A stretch of DNA of 38,004 bases from Lachnospiraceae bacterium 3-1. GTDB lineage: Bacteria; Bacillota; Clostridia; Lachnospirales; Lachnospiraceae. The stretch spans positions 10,841 to 48,844 of the forward strand of contig KE159577.1 of the NCBI GenBank assembly GCA_000403255.2, read 5' to 3'. A model generated the notes under the pieces. It saw nothing but the letters and a program-made list of their open reading frames with translations. It made no database searches and had not been told where the DNA came from. Made by a program: the position numbers and the translations under genes. Below, piece by piece: positions 1-6,133 of this stretch. Every line of letters starts with the position of its first letter. The first letter of the stretch is position 1.

Positions 1-2
1 AA

Positions 3-473
3 GCCACCGACTTTGTCAGGCAGATCCATTTGATCGAAACGTTCAAAGGCGCTGGTTTCTTATCCGCCGTATCCCTCATGGGAGAGATTGGAGATTTTTC
101 TGCATTCTCCAAGCCAAAACAGCTTTTTGCTTACTTTGGTCTTGATCCGGCAGTAAAACAATCCGGCAAATTTGAAGGCACAAAAACCCAAATGTCTAAA
201 AGGGGCTCCGCCATAGCCAGGCGGGTGGTCCATACACTGGCTTTACAAAGCATCGGCACATCCCGCACGGGAGAAGCCAAAAATCCGGTTCTGCGTGATT
301 ACTACCTCAAAAAATGTGAATCAAAACCCAAACTCGTGGCAATGGGGGCTGTTTCACACAAAGTATGCAACATGATATTTGCAATACTCAGGGACAATAA
401 GCCTTTTGAAATCATTACTCCGCAGGAGCATATCAAAAAACACAATGCTGCTAAATGCGACATAGCCGCATAA
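3..473 (+). CDS. IS110-family transposase, C-terminal part (cut by window edge)
   Basis: The reading frame is open to the left window edge, so only the last 156 residues are seen. They match the C-terminal Transposase_20 (IS116/IS110/IS902) domain: a GAGFLSA segment, then LFAYFGLDPAVKQSG and the GTKTQMSKRGSA segment that carries the serine of this domain. The N-terminal RuvC-like DEDD domain must lie outside the window. IS110 elements are moved by this enzyme with an RNA guide and normally leave no long terminal inverted repeats. The element sits tail to tail with the radical SAM gene and its codon use is more AT-rich than that gene. Identification as IS110 is firm; whether the full copy is active cannot be judged here. 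Confidence 0.9.
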   Translation, partial: ATDFVRQIHLIETFKGAGFLSAVSLMGEIGDFSAFSKPKQLFAYFGLDPAVKQSGKFEGTKTQMSKRGSAIARRVVHTLALQSIGTSRTGEAKNPVLRDYYLKKCESKPKLVAMGAVSHKVCNMIFAILRDNKPFEIITPQEHIKKHNAAKCDIAA

Positions 474-603
474 AATACTGTAAATCCAACGAATCGATAT
501 CTTTTGAAAAAATGATATTTTCACCAAGGGGTAAGTGCGCCTTTTTTGCTTTAAAAATAATTTCGATTTTTCTCATTTTGCTATTGACATTTATTAGCTG
601 GAC
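474..603 (+). other. Right flank of the IS110 element
   Basis: This AT-rich stretch lies between the transposase stop codon and the stop codon of the opposing radical SAM gene. It probably contains the right end of the insertion sequence, but IS110 ends lack diagnostic inverted repeats and I cannot place the junction. No gene and no convincing intrinsic terminator was seen. Confidence 0.4.
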
Positions 604-1488
604 TTACAGATGCCGCAGGTTCTCACGGTATCTGCGCAGTTCCTTTTCGTCCACAGCGCCGATGACCTCATCCAGCCACTTGACCATCCGTCCCCTGTCC
701 TTCGGCAGATGCCCTTCCACGTTGATGCAGTTCGATGCACCCATCGTTGCAAAATAGGTGTCTATGTCAAGGCTGCCGATCAGCGTCCTTAATTCATACA
801 GCTTTTCTATCTCCGTTTCCTCCGTCCAGTTCCCAGCCTGGATTTCCTGGTACAGCTCCGAAGTCGGGTAAATCGTCAGCATGGAGGAAACAATGACCTT
901 CGGGTGGAGCTGGTTGAACACCTCAGCCGTGTTCTTCGCCCCTTCCTCCATATGCCCGGAGCCGTATATCCCGGCAAGGTAGAAGAAGTTATAGTCCATC
1001 CCCACCTCATCCAGTCTTTTACATTCTTCTATAATCTCCTTCGTGCCGAACCCTTTATGCATGAAGGACAGGGATTCCTCGTCACCCGCCTCCACGCCGA
1101 TGGTAAGGCTGTTGTACCCAAGCCCCCGCAGCTCCCGTAGCTGCTCCGTGGTCTTCGGCCTGATGTCCGTGATGCGGGCGAAGCAGCCGATGGACTGCAC
1201 TCTGGGGTAATATTTCCGTACAAGTTCCGCCAGCGTTTTCAGCTTGTCAAAACTTAATACGAACGGGTTCGCCCCGGTGAAGAATACCCTCTTTGCGTTC
1301 CGGTAGTAGCGGCTGATCTCCTTTAAGTCCGCCTCCACCTCGGATAAAGGCGACATACGGAACTTAAACGGCACGTCCTCATAAAGCGTGCAGAACTTGC
1401 ACTTGTGGTGGGTACAGCCCGCCGTCGCCTGTACCAGTGCGCTCCCCGCCTCATAGGGCGGCCTCCATATTGTTCCCGTGTAATGCAT
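604..1488 (-). CDS. Radical SAM protein of unknown substrate
   Basis: A 294-residue protein with an N-terminal iron-sulfur motif GCTHHKCKFC, i.e. cysteines spaced C-X4-C-X2-C rather than the usual C-X3-C-X2-C; I have the impression that this spacing occurs in some COG1032-like radical SAM proteins. A GANPF segment and the ITDIRPKT and LTIGVEAGDEESL segments fit the SAM-binding half barrel. There is no B12-binding domain and no extra C-terminal cluster. It starts at ATG with AAGGAGAG just upstream. It lies 31 bases downstream of the dihydroorotate-dehydrogenase-like gene and is probably in one operon with it, under the divergently encoded HxlR regulator. The reaction catalysed is not known. 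Confidence 0.85.
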   Translation of the reverse strand: MHYTGTIWRPPYEAGSALVQATAGCTHHKCKFCTLYEDVPFKFRMSPLSEVEADLKEISRYYRNAKRVFFTGANPFVLSFDKLKTLAELVRKYYPRVQSIGCFARITDIRPKTTEQLRELRGLGYNSLTIGVEAGDEESLSFMHKGFGTKEIIEECKRLDEVGMDYNFFYLAGIYGSGHMEEGAKNTAEVFNQLHPKVIVSSMLTIYPTSELYQEIQAGNWTEETEIEKLYELRTLIGSLDIDTYFATMGASNCINVEGHLPKDRGRMVKWLDEVIGAVDEKELRRYRENLRHL

Positions 1489-1519
1489 GAACCATCTCTC
1501 CTTCCTGTCTGTAAAAAAA

Positions 1520-2410
1520 TTAACTGACGATACCCCTGATCTCCTTTAAGTCCCGGATACCGTTTTCCTCCATGTACTTTTCCAGCCCGCCGATGATCTC
1601 CGGCATGGCATAAGGGTTCCTGAAATTCGCTGTCCCCACCGCCACCGCGGCGGCACCGGCCATGATGAACTCCAGCGCATCCTCCGCCGTCTGAATCCCT
1701 CCCATCCCGATGACCGGGATATTTACCGCCCTGCAGGTCTGCCAGACCATCCGCAGCGCAACCGGCTTTATGGCAGGCCCGGACAGGCCGCCCGTCTTGT
1801 TTGCCACGCAGAACGCCCTTTTCTTCACGTCAATCCTCATGCCCGTGATGGTGTTGATCAGCGAGAGCGCGTCCGCACCGCCGGCCTCCGCTGCCTTTGC
1901 AATCTCCGTTATGTCCGTGACATTCGGTGTCAGCTTCATGGAAACAGGCTGCGCCGCTTTCTTTTTTATCTCCTTCGTGATGTACTCCACCATCCCCGGC
2001 TCCTGCCCGAAAGCGATCCCGCCATGCTCCACGTTGGGGCAGGAGATGTTGGCCTCCAGCATATCTATTTCCTGCCCGGACAGCCGTTCCACCACTTCCA
2101 GGTAATCCGCCACGGTGCTGCCGCATATGTTCACAATGACCTTCGTGTCAAACTGTCTGAGGAAAGGGAGGTCCCTCTCTATAAAGACATCTATCCCCGG
2201 ATTCTGCAGCCCCACCGCGTTTATCATCCCGCTGGCCGTCTCCATGATCCTTGGGGCCGGGTTCCCCTCCCACGGGACGCATGAGACGCCTTTCGTGACC
2301 ACCGCGCCTAGCTGGTTCAGATCCACAAACCCACTGTATTCCTGCCCGGAGCCGAATGTCCCGGACGCGGGCATCACCGGGTTCTTTAACCTGATGCCCG
2401 CTATATCCAC
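1520..2410 (-). CDS. Dihydroorotate dehydrogenase family protein, class 1B-like
   Basis: The 296-residue product has the FMN-binding TIM-barrel features of class 1B PyrD: NPVMPASGTFGSG near the N-terminus, the catalytic-cysteine segment EANISCPNVEHGG, NTITGM, and the phosphate-binding IPVIGMGGI and AAVAVGTA segments. Class 1B enzymes work with the PyrK electron-transfer subunit and oxidise dihydroorotate in pyrimidine synthesis. No pyrK or other pyr gene is present here; the partner is a radical SAM gene instead, so the true substrate is open. The GTG at 2410 lies 20 bases from the only good ribosome binding site (AGGAGG). An in-frame ATA at 2422-2420 sits 8 bases from it and gives an N-terminus I-N-T-S-V-D-I-A-G that looks like full-length family members, so translation may begin there. 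Confidence 0.85.
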   Translation of the reverse strand: MDIAGIRLKNPVMPASGTFGSGQEYSGFVDLNQLGAVVTKGVSCVPWEGNPAPRIMETASGMINAVGLQNPGIDVFIERDLPFLRQFDTKVIVNICGSTVADYLEVVERLSGQEIDMLEANISCPNVEHGGIAFGQEPGMVEYITKEIKKKAAQPVSMKLTPNVTDITEIAKAAEAGGADALSLINTITGMRIDVKKRAFCVANKTGGLSGPAIKPVALRMVWQTCRAVNIPVIGMGGIQTAEDALEFIMAGAAAVAVGTANFRNPYAMPEIIGGLEKYMEENGIRDLKEIRGIVS

Positions 2411-2448
2411 TGATGTGTTTATCCCGTCCGCCTCCTTTCTTGAATCAC

Positions 2449-2477
2449 ATTATAGCAACTGGCGCAGAAAAGAAAAG
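2449..2477 (-). promoter_or_regulatory. Probable promoter for the DHOD/radical SAM operon
   Basis: Read on the minus strand, a perfect TATAAT -10 box (2454-2449) is preceded, after 17 bases, by CTTTTC in place of a consensus -35. A strong -10 with a poor -35 would suit a promoter needing an activator, but this is inference. Confidence 0.5.
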
Positions 2478-2507
2478 TACTGTCTTTTTTCGTTTATAGT
2501 GCGAAAA

Positions 2508-2523
2508 TTGATACCAGTATCAA
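2508..2523. promoter_or_regulatory. Palindromic operator candidate
   Basis: TTGATAC-CA-GTATCAA is a perfect 7+7 inverted repeat with a 2-base centre. It lies between the two divergent promoters, 13 bases upstream of the -35 box of the HxlR gene. HxlR dimers bind palindromes of about this size, so it is the likely autoregulatory and operon-control site. Confidence 0.65.
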
Positions 2524-2536
2524 AAAGCATAGTACC

Positions 2537-2565
2537 TTGAACAGATGGGCCCGATATAGTATAAT
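2537..2565 (+). promoter_or_regulatory. Promoter of the HxlR-family gene
   Basis: TTGAAC (2537-2542), a 17-base spacer and TATAAT (2560-2565) form a near-consensus sigma-70/SigA promoter. The start codon follows 22 bases later, after a consensus AAGGAGG ribosome binding site. Confidence 0.8.
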
Positions 2566-2587
2566 GCCGTTAGAAGGAGGGACGCCT

Positions 2588-2914
2588 ATGAGCAACATGA
2601 AAGCGCCGCTGCCCCAATGCGCGGCTATGGTCAGGGTACAGAACATCTTAAGCGGGAAATGGAAGATAACGATATTATGGTACATCGCGGAATATGAGGT
2701 ACAGAGGTTCGGGGAACTGAGGCGGAGGCTTGGGGACATCACGCAGTCCACCCTTACCAAGCAGCTCCGGGAACTGGAACAGGACGGCTTCATCTCCCGC
2801 TATATCTATCAGGAAGTGCCGCCGAAGGTGGAGTATTCCCTGACTGGCCTGGGGAAAAGTTTCATCCCTATTTTGAGAGATATGAAAAGCTGGAGCGACA
2901 CGCATCTGATGTAA
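2588..2914 (+). CDS. HxlR-family transcriptional regulator
   Basis: A 108-residue winged-helix protein. The ATG at 2588 is chosen because AAGGAGG lies 7 bases upstream; the reading frame is open further back but crosses the promoter. Family features are the N-terminal cysteine (PQCAAMVRVQNILSGKW), the GKWKITILW helix, the recognition-helix segment ITQSTLTKQLRELEQDG, and the wing segment EVPPKVEYSLT. In some relatives (for example HypR, YodB) the N-terminal cysteine senses electrophiles or oxidants. It diverges from the DHOD-like and radical SAM genes, so it probably controls them and itself through the palindrome between them. The inducing signal is unknown. Confidence 0.88.
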   Translation: MSNMKAPLPQCAAMVRVQNILSGKWKITILWYIAEYEVQRFGELRRRLGDITQSTLTKQLRELEQDGFISRYIYQEVPPKVEYSLTGLGKSFIPILRDMKSWSDTHLM

Positions 2915-2958
2915 TTTCCCATAAAGGGTACAAATTTGGATTCATTTGGGCATATGTA

Positions 2959-3169
2959 TTAGCAAAACAACGAAAAAAGGACTGCCAAAGCAGTCCCTTT
3001 TCTTACAATTACTCCATCTCCCTGAACGTGCCAGCCATTCCCCCCGACAAGGCTCCACTGGCGCTGCATATAGGATTTCAGATTTTCCGTGCTTTGCCGA
3101 TATGCCTCCCCGAATGTTTTATACTACTTCGGTAGAATATCGTTCCCATTAAAGCCAAAAACAAGAATG
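2959..3169 (-). pseudogene. Possible remnant of a small membrane protein gene
   Basis: Directly downstream of the anti-sigma gene, one minus-strand frame encodes a hydrophobic stretch (ALTFLFLALMGTIFYRSS). A neighbouring frame, shifted near 3125, continues with TFGEAYRQSTENLKSYMQRQ, then WSLVGGNGWHVQGDG, and runs to a stop at 2959 through the terminator. Together they could be a signal-anchor plus extracellular tail of a third gene of the sigma operon, broken by a frameshift. No family was recognised and the case rests only on the plausible composition of the peptides. Confidence 0.25.
2971..3004. terminator. Bidirectional intrinsic terminator
   Basis: GGACTGC-CAAA-GCAGTCC (2979-2996) forms a perfect 7-bp stem. 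It is flanked by six A on the left and a C-TTTT run on the right, so it can terminate the HxlR transcript on the plus strand and the sigma/anti-sigma transcript on the minus strand. Confidence 0.8.
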
Positions 3170-4534
3170 TTAATGCTTCTGCTCATATAAATCCTGTCGG
3201 CTGTTGGTATTTTCAGGAACATACTCTATTTCCAAAACCCCGCCTATAGTGTCCAAATCCCGGAGTCTTTGCAAATCCTCTTCTGCGTTTGATGTCACTA
3301 CAACATGGAGCCTGTATGGGTTCTCATAGACCGAGGATGATATGACAAATGGCATTTCATGGTTCATCATAGCGCTGCTCACTTTTGTCTGCAGCTCCGT
3401 CACATATTCCAAACTTACATCTGTATTTGTATTCTCCAAAAGGGCCGTGCCTGCTCCGTCATCTGAATTCTCTTTCTCCTGTTGAGCATCCTCTGTCTTC
3501 ACGTCATGGCTTTGCCGGTCTTCTCCCTCATACTCCATGATCCCGATCATTTCACATATACTTGCAGCCTGTTCTTCTGTCAGGGGGCTGTAGGCAATGC
3601 CTGAAAACTCGTAAAACATATCCGACACCGCTGTATACTTCAAGCCATCTATTACGTTCCCATAATCTGTAGTTATTGACAAATACCGCCCAAGCCTCAC
3701 CGCTCCATGGGATGGTGTCTGACCATCGCCCGCCGCTTCCACATCTCCGTAATCAATCCTCTCCCATTGACCGCTCCCATAGCAGGTCATGCCGGACAGC
3801 ACTTCATATATTGTTTCTATTGCGGCCCTGTCGGTTATTTTTCGTGTCCCAACCTCTTCCTGTATTTTCTTTCCTGCATCCGTATTATCCATTCTTGCAG
3901 GCGCCACTTCTATTTCTGTGATCGCATCCGCGGAATCAATCTGATATACCAGCTTAAGGACATCATCGTATGGGTATTCACCGCTATCGAAGCATTGGAA
4001 TTTCCATAGCGAACTCTCCTGCCCATCGTTCCGGATCAGATATTGCAGGTCTGAATGTCCCGAAACATAGTGCCATTCCCCGGTATTGTCAATACTTTTA
4101 CCCATACTTTCTGCTAACACGGAACTGCCAGCCGAGGGAACCTCCGTATAAAATCCGCTGTATTGTTCTATGGGGACGATTGCATATTTCTCTGTTTGCT
4201 GTGCCATAAAGTTCCCGCTATTTGATGCAAGCAGGGAAGAGATTTCAACAAACTGCTCCGGCATTTCGGGCTCTGGACCTTCCTGTATAGGCTGTTCCTG
4301 TACCCAATACCCATTCTGTGGAAGGTCACTTTCCGGTTCATGCCGTAATACAGACCAAATGGCTGCAACACCTGCACAGACCAAACAAAGACCTGCTGCC
4401 GCAGCATATCGCATTATCCATATATTATTTCTTTTTGACCGCAATTTCTTCTTTTTTCTTCTTACCATAAGAGCATGGCTTATCATACTTTCATCCACTA
4501 ACCCTAATGCATCACTGATGTCTTCACGTTTCAT
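3170..4534 (-). CDS. Membrane-anchored anti-sigma-like protein
   Basis: This 454-residue protein has a short cytoplasmic N-terminus (KREDISDALGLVDESMI), a basic stretch RRKKKKLRSKR, one transmembrane helix at about residues 42-62 (YAAAAGLCLVCAGVAAIW), and a long extracytoplasmic region with no recognised enzyme motif. The layout is that of the anti-sigma partners found next to clostridial ECF sigma factors. The ATG at 4534 is 8 bases from GGAGGG inside the sigma gene and overlaps its 3' end by 11 bases, which indicates translational coupling. By inference the N-terminus holds the sigma factor at the membrane until a surface signal frees it. A Glu/Asp-rich linker (about residues 350-375) precedes a C-terminal domain of alternating hydrophobic strands. 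Confidence 0.7.
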   Translation of the reverse strand: MKREDISDALGLVDESMISHALMVRRKKKKLRSKRNNIWIMRYAAAAGLCLVCAGVAAIWSVLRHEPESDLPQNGYWVQEQPIQEGPEPEMPEQFVEISSLLASNSGNFMAQQTEKYAIVPIEQYSGFYTEVPSAGSSVLAESMGKSIDNTGEWHYVSGHSDLQYLIRNDGQESSLWKFQCFDSGEYPYDDVLKLVYQIDSADAITEIEVAPARMDNTDAGKKIQEEVGTRKITDRAAIETIYEVLSGMTCYGSGQWERIDYGDVEAAGDGQTPSHGAVRLGRYLSITTDYGNVIDGLKYTAVSDMFYEFSGIAYSPLTEEQAASICEMIGIMEYEGEDRQSHDVKTEDAQQEKENSDDGAGTALLENTNTDVSLEYVTELQTKVSSAMMNHEMPFVISSSVYENPYRLHVVVTSNAEEDLQRLRDLDTIGGVLEIEYVPENTNSRQDLYEQKH

Positions 4535-5090
4535 CAAAGAATCCCTCCTGCTCCAAATATTTTTTTAATCCGATACGGGTACGGTACAACATACTCTTTG
4601 CCTTGGACTTACTCATGCCATAATATCCTGCTACCTCACGGATGGAATCCGAAAAGAAATATCTTCCAATAAATACATCCCTTGTTTCCCCCGGTAATTC
4701 TGCAAGATAATCCTGAATAGCCTTTGCCAGAAGGTGCAGGTCAACATCCTGTTCTGTTGTGTTTCCGGCAGAAACGCAGTCCTCCAATTCAGATAGAGAC
4801 AGCGCATATTCTGATGCCTGCCTTTTCGCACTGTTCCTTTTTCGGAAAACATCGATTGATATCTGCCTCGTAATCTTACAAAGGTATGTTAAAAGAACAC
4901 TTGGCCTGTGCGGGGGCATGGATTTCCATGCACTTAAATAAGTGTCATTTACGCTCTCTTTGCTGTCCTCCCAATTAGCAAGAATGTTATACGATAATTT
5001 CATTAGGTAACGTCCATATTTCTGGTCTGTGTGCTGGATTGCCGCCTCACTGCGCTCCCAGTATAATTCAACAATTCTGTCATCCTGCAT
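4524..5090 (-). CDS. ECF-type RNA polymerase sigma factor
   Basis: A 188-residue sigma-70-family protein. Region 2 spans about residues 25-80 (LSYNILANWEDSKESVNDTY, then YLCKITRQISIDVFRKR) and region 4 about 130-180 (LPGETRDVFIGRYFFSDSIR, GYYGMSKSKAKSMLYRTR). It directs RNA polymerase to a small regulon, probably of envelope-stress type. The start at 5090 (MQDDRIVELYWERSE) is preferred: a GGGAGGTGA site precedes it and relatives begin this way. The frame also allows an ATG at 5126. The partner gene downstream overlaps and probably encodes its membrane inhibitor. Confidence 0.88.
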   Translation of the reverse strand: MQDDRIVELYWERSEAAIQHTDQKYGRYLMKLSYNILANWEDSKESVNDTYLSAWKSMPPHRPSVLLTYLCKITRQISIDVFRKRNSAKRQASEYALSLSELEDCVSAGNTTEQDVDLHLLAKAIQDYLAELPGETRDVFIGRYFFSDSIREVAGYYGMSKSKAKSMLYRTRIGLKKYLEQEGFFDET

Positions 5091-5130
5091 GGTCTCACTC
5101 ACCTCCCTGGCTGTTATGCCCTTCATTGTA

Positions 5131-5159
5131 TATCCCGTAAAAATTCAGATTTGGTTGCA
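5131..5159 (-). promoter_or_regulatory. Candidate ECF autoregulatory promoter
   Basis: On the minus strand TGCAACC (5159-5153), 15 bases and CGGGATA (5137-5131) precede the sigma gene. An AAC-containing -35 box and a CG-starting -10 box are typical of ECF promoters, and no SigA-like pair lies closer. This would let the sigma factor drive its own operon. Confidence 0.45.
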
Positions 5160-5307
5160 GAGAAAAATACTTTTTTTATTTTAGCTCAAAAAATATAAAA
5201 AGCACCGTCATTTTTAGAAATAGTGGAAGCGGATCAGAAATACCCAAAAGAAAAAAGATCCATTGAACAGCCCTCTTTCTCCTGTTATTATTTGTCAATT
5301 TTTCTGT

Positions 5308-5537
5308 ATACTATCACGCAAAACTCCATACTATCACAGAAACTCATATACAAACACGAAAACTCTGAGCAGTTTCCGTGTTTGTATCATATCCCCCGTT
5401 TTCCGACAGCATTTTCCGTCAAACTAATACGCCTTTCAGCCAAAACCGCCAATATCCTACTCCTTTTTACCTTTCCGTTTCATACTATCACGGAAACCCC
5501 TGACTTTTGCGTGAAAGTATACTTTTGCCTGATAGTA
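5308..5537. repeat. Iteron-like repeats, family 1 (ATACTATCACGCAAAA)
   Basis: Three direct copies follow each other at an exact 20-base step (starting 5308, 5328 and 5348). The third is half of a near-perfect 17-bp inverted repeat (5348-5364 with 5371-5387, one mismatch). A further direct copy starts at 5482, and two inverted copies follow at about 5505 and 5521. A 20-base step puts the copies on one DNA face, as in iterons of plasmid origins or arrays of regulator sites. No initiator gene is adjacent. Confidence 0.6.
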
Positions 5538-5731
5538 CGATTTTTTCCCCTATCGCCATCCTATCAGCGGCATCCAAAAACACCAAAAAATGGGGTCCAC
5601 TACCCACCGTGATGAACCCCACCAAGCCTAAAATCAATACTTTTGCCTGCGAGTACCCAAAATCCTATGGCATTATTTTTTTATTGCCGCCTGGGCGGCT
5701 GTTAATGATTGTCTCAACAATCTATCTTCCA

Positions 5732-5848
5732 AAGTGACCACGGGGGTTCACTTTTTTGACCACTGGGTTCAAAACGACCTATGGGGTGTTCATTTTCTCT
5801 GACCACGGGGTTCAAATGCCCTTGGGGGAGGGTTCAAAAGTGAACACC
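5732..5848. repeat. Repeats, family 2 (TGACCACGGGGTTCA)
   Basis: TGACCAC-GGGGGTTCA, TGACCAC-TGGGTTCA and TGACCAC-GGGGTTCA occur near 5735, 5757 and 5800. Partial copies (GGTGTTCA, GGGTTCA) lie between and after them. The last one forms the hairpin GGGTTCA-AAAG-TGAACACCC at 5830-5848. The arrangement suggests a protein-binding array; its function is not known. Confidence 0.55.
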
Positions 5849-6014
5849 CCCTCTGCCGACTGCCGCAGATTCTCAAACCGGCCAAAAAGCAAACAAGAGA
5901 TTCCAGCAACAACCAATGTGCCGGAACCCCTTGTTTTCAGCGGTTTTCCCTATATTCTGTTCATTCCCTTTGTATCAATTAAGCGGTTTACATTTCTATC
6001 TAATAGCCCATTTT

Positions 6015-6052
6015 GATACAATTTTATTTTCCCTACACTTTTTTATTTTGCC
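6015..6052. repeat. Diverged copy of the right-end iteron motif
   Basis: GATACAATTTTATTTTCC followed by TACACTTTTTTATTTTGCC closely resembles the start of the array at 37598 (GATACAATTTGATTTTGCC, then TACTTTTTGATTTTGCC). An inverted TTGTATC lies upstream at 5971. Both copies sit beside large serine recombinase genes. Confidence 0.45.
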
Positions 6053-6133
6053 TCGAAAGGGGGTTCAAATGGAAAAACTGCCTTTAAAATTAAGAAAACA
6101 CTCCACATTCCCGTGAAGTGCAATCTGTATTCC

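Noticed and set aside
1520-2410. Part of a pyrimidine biosynthesis operon
   Set aside because: No pyrK, pyrF, pyrE or carbamoyl-phosphate genes are adjacent; the neighbours are a radical SAM gene and an HxlR regulator.
5160-6133. Open frames of 60-129 codons in the iteron region
   Set aside because: They lack ribosome sites, run through repeats and have biased low-quality composition; none resembles a protein family.
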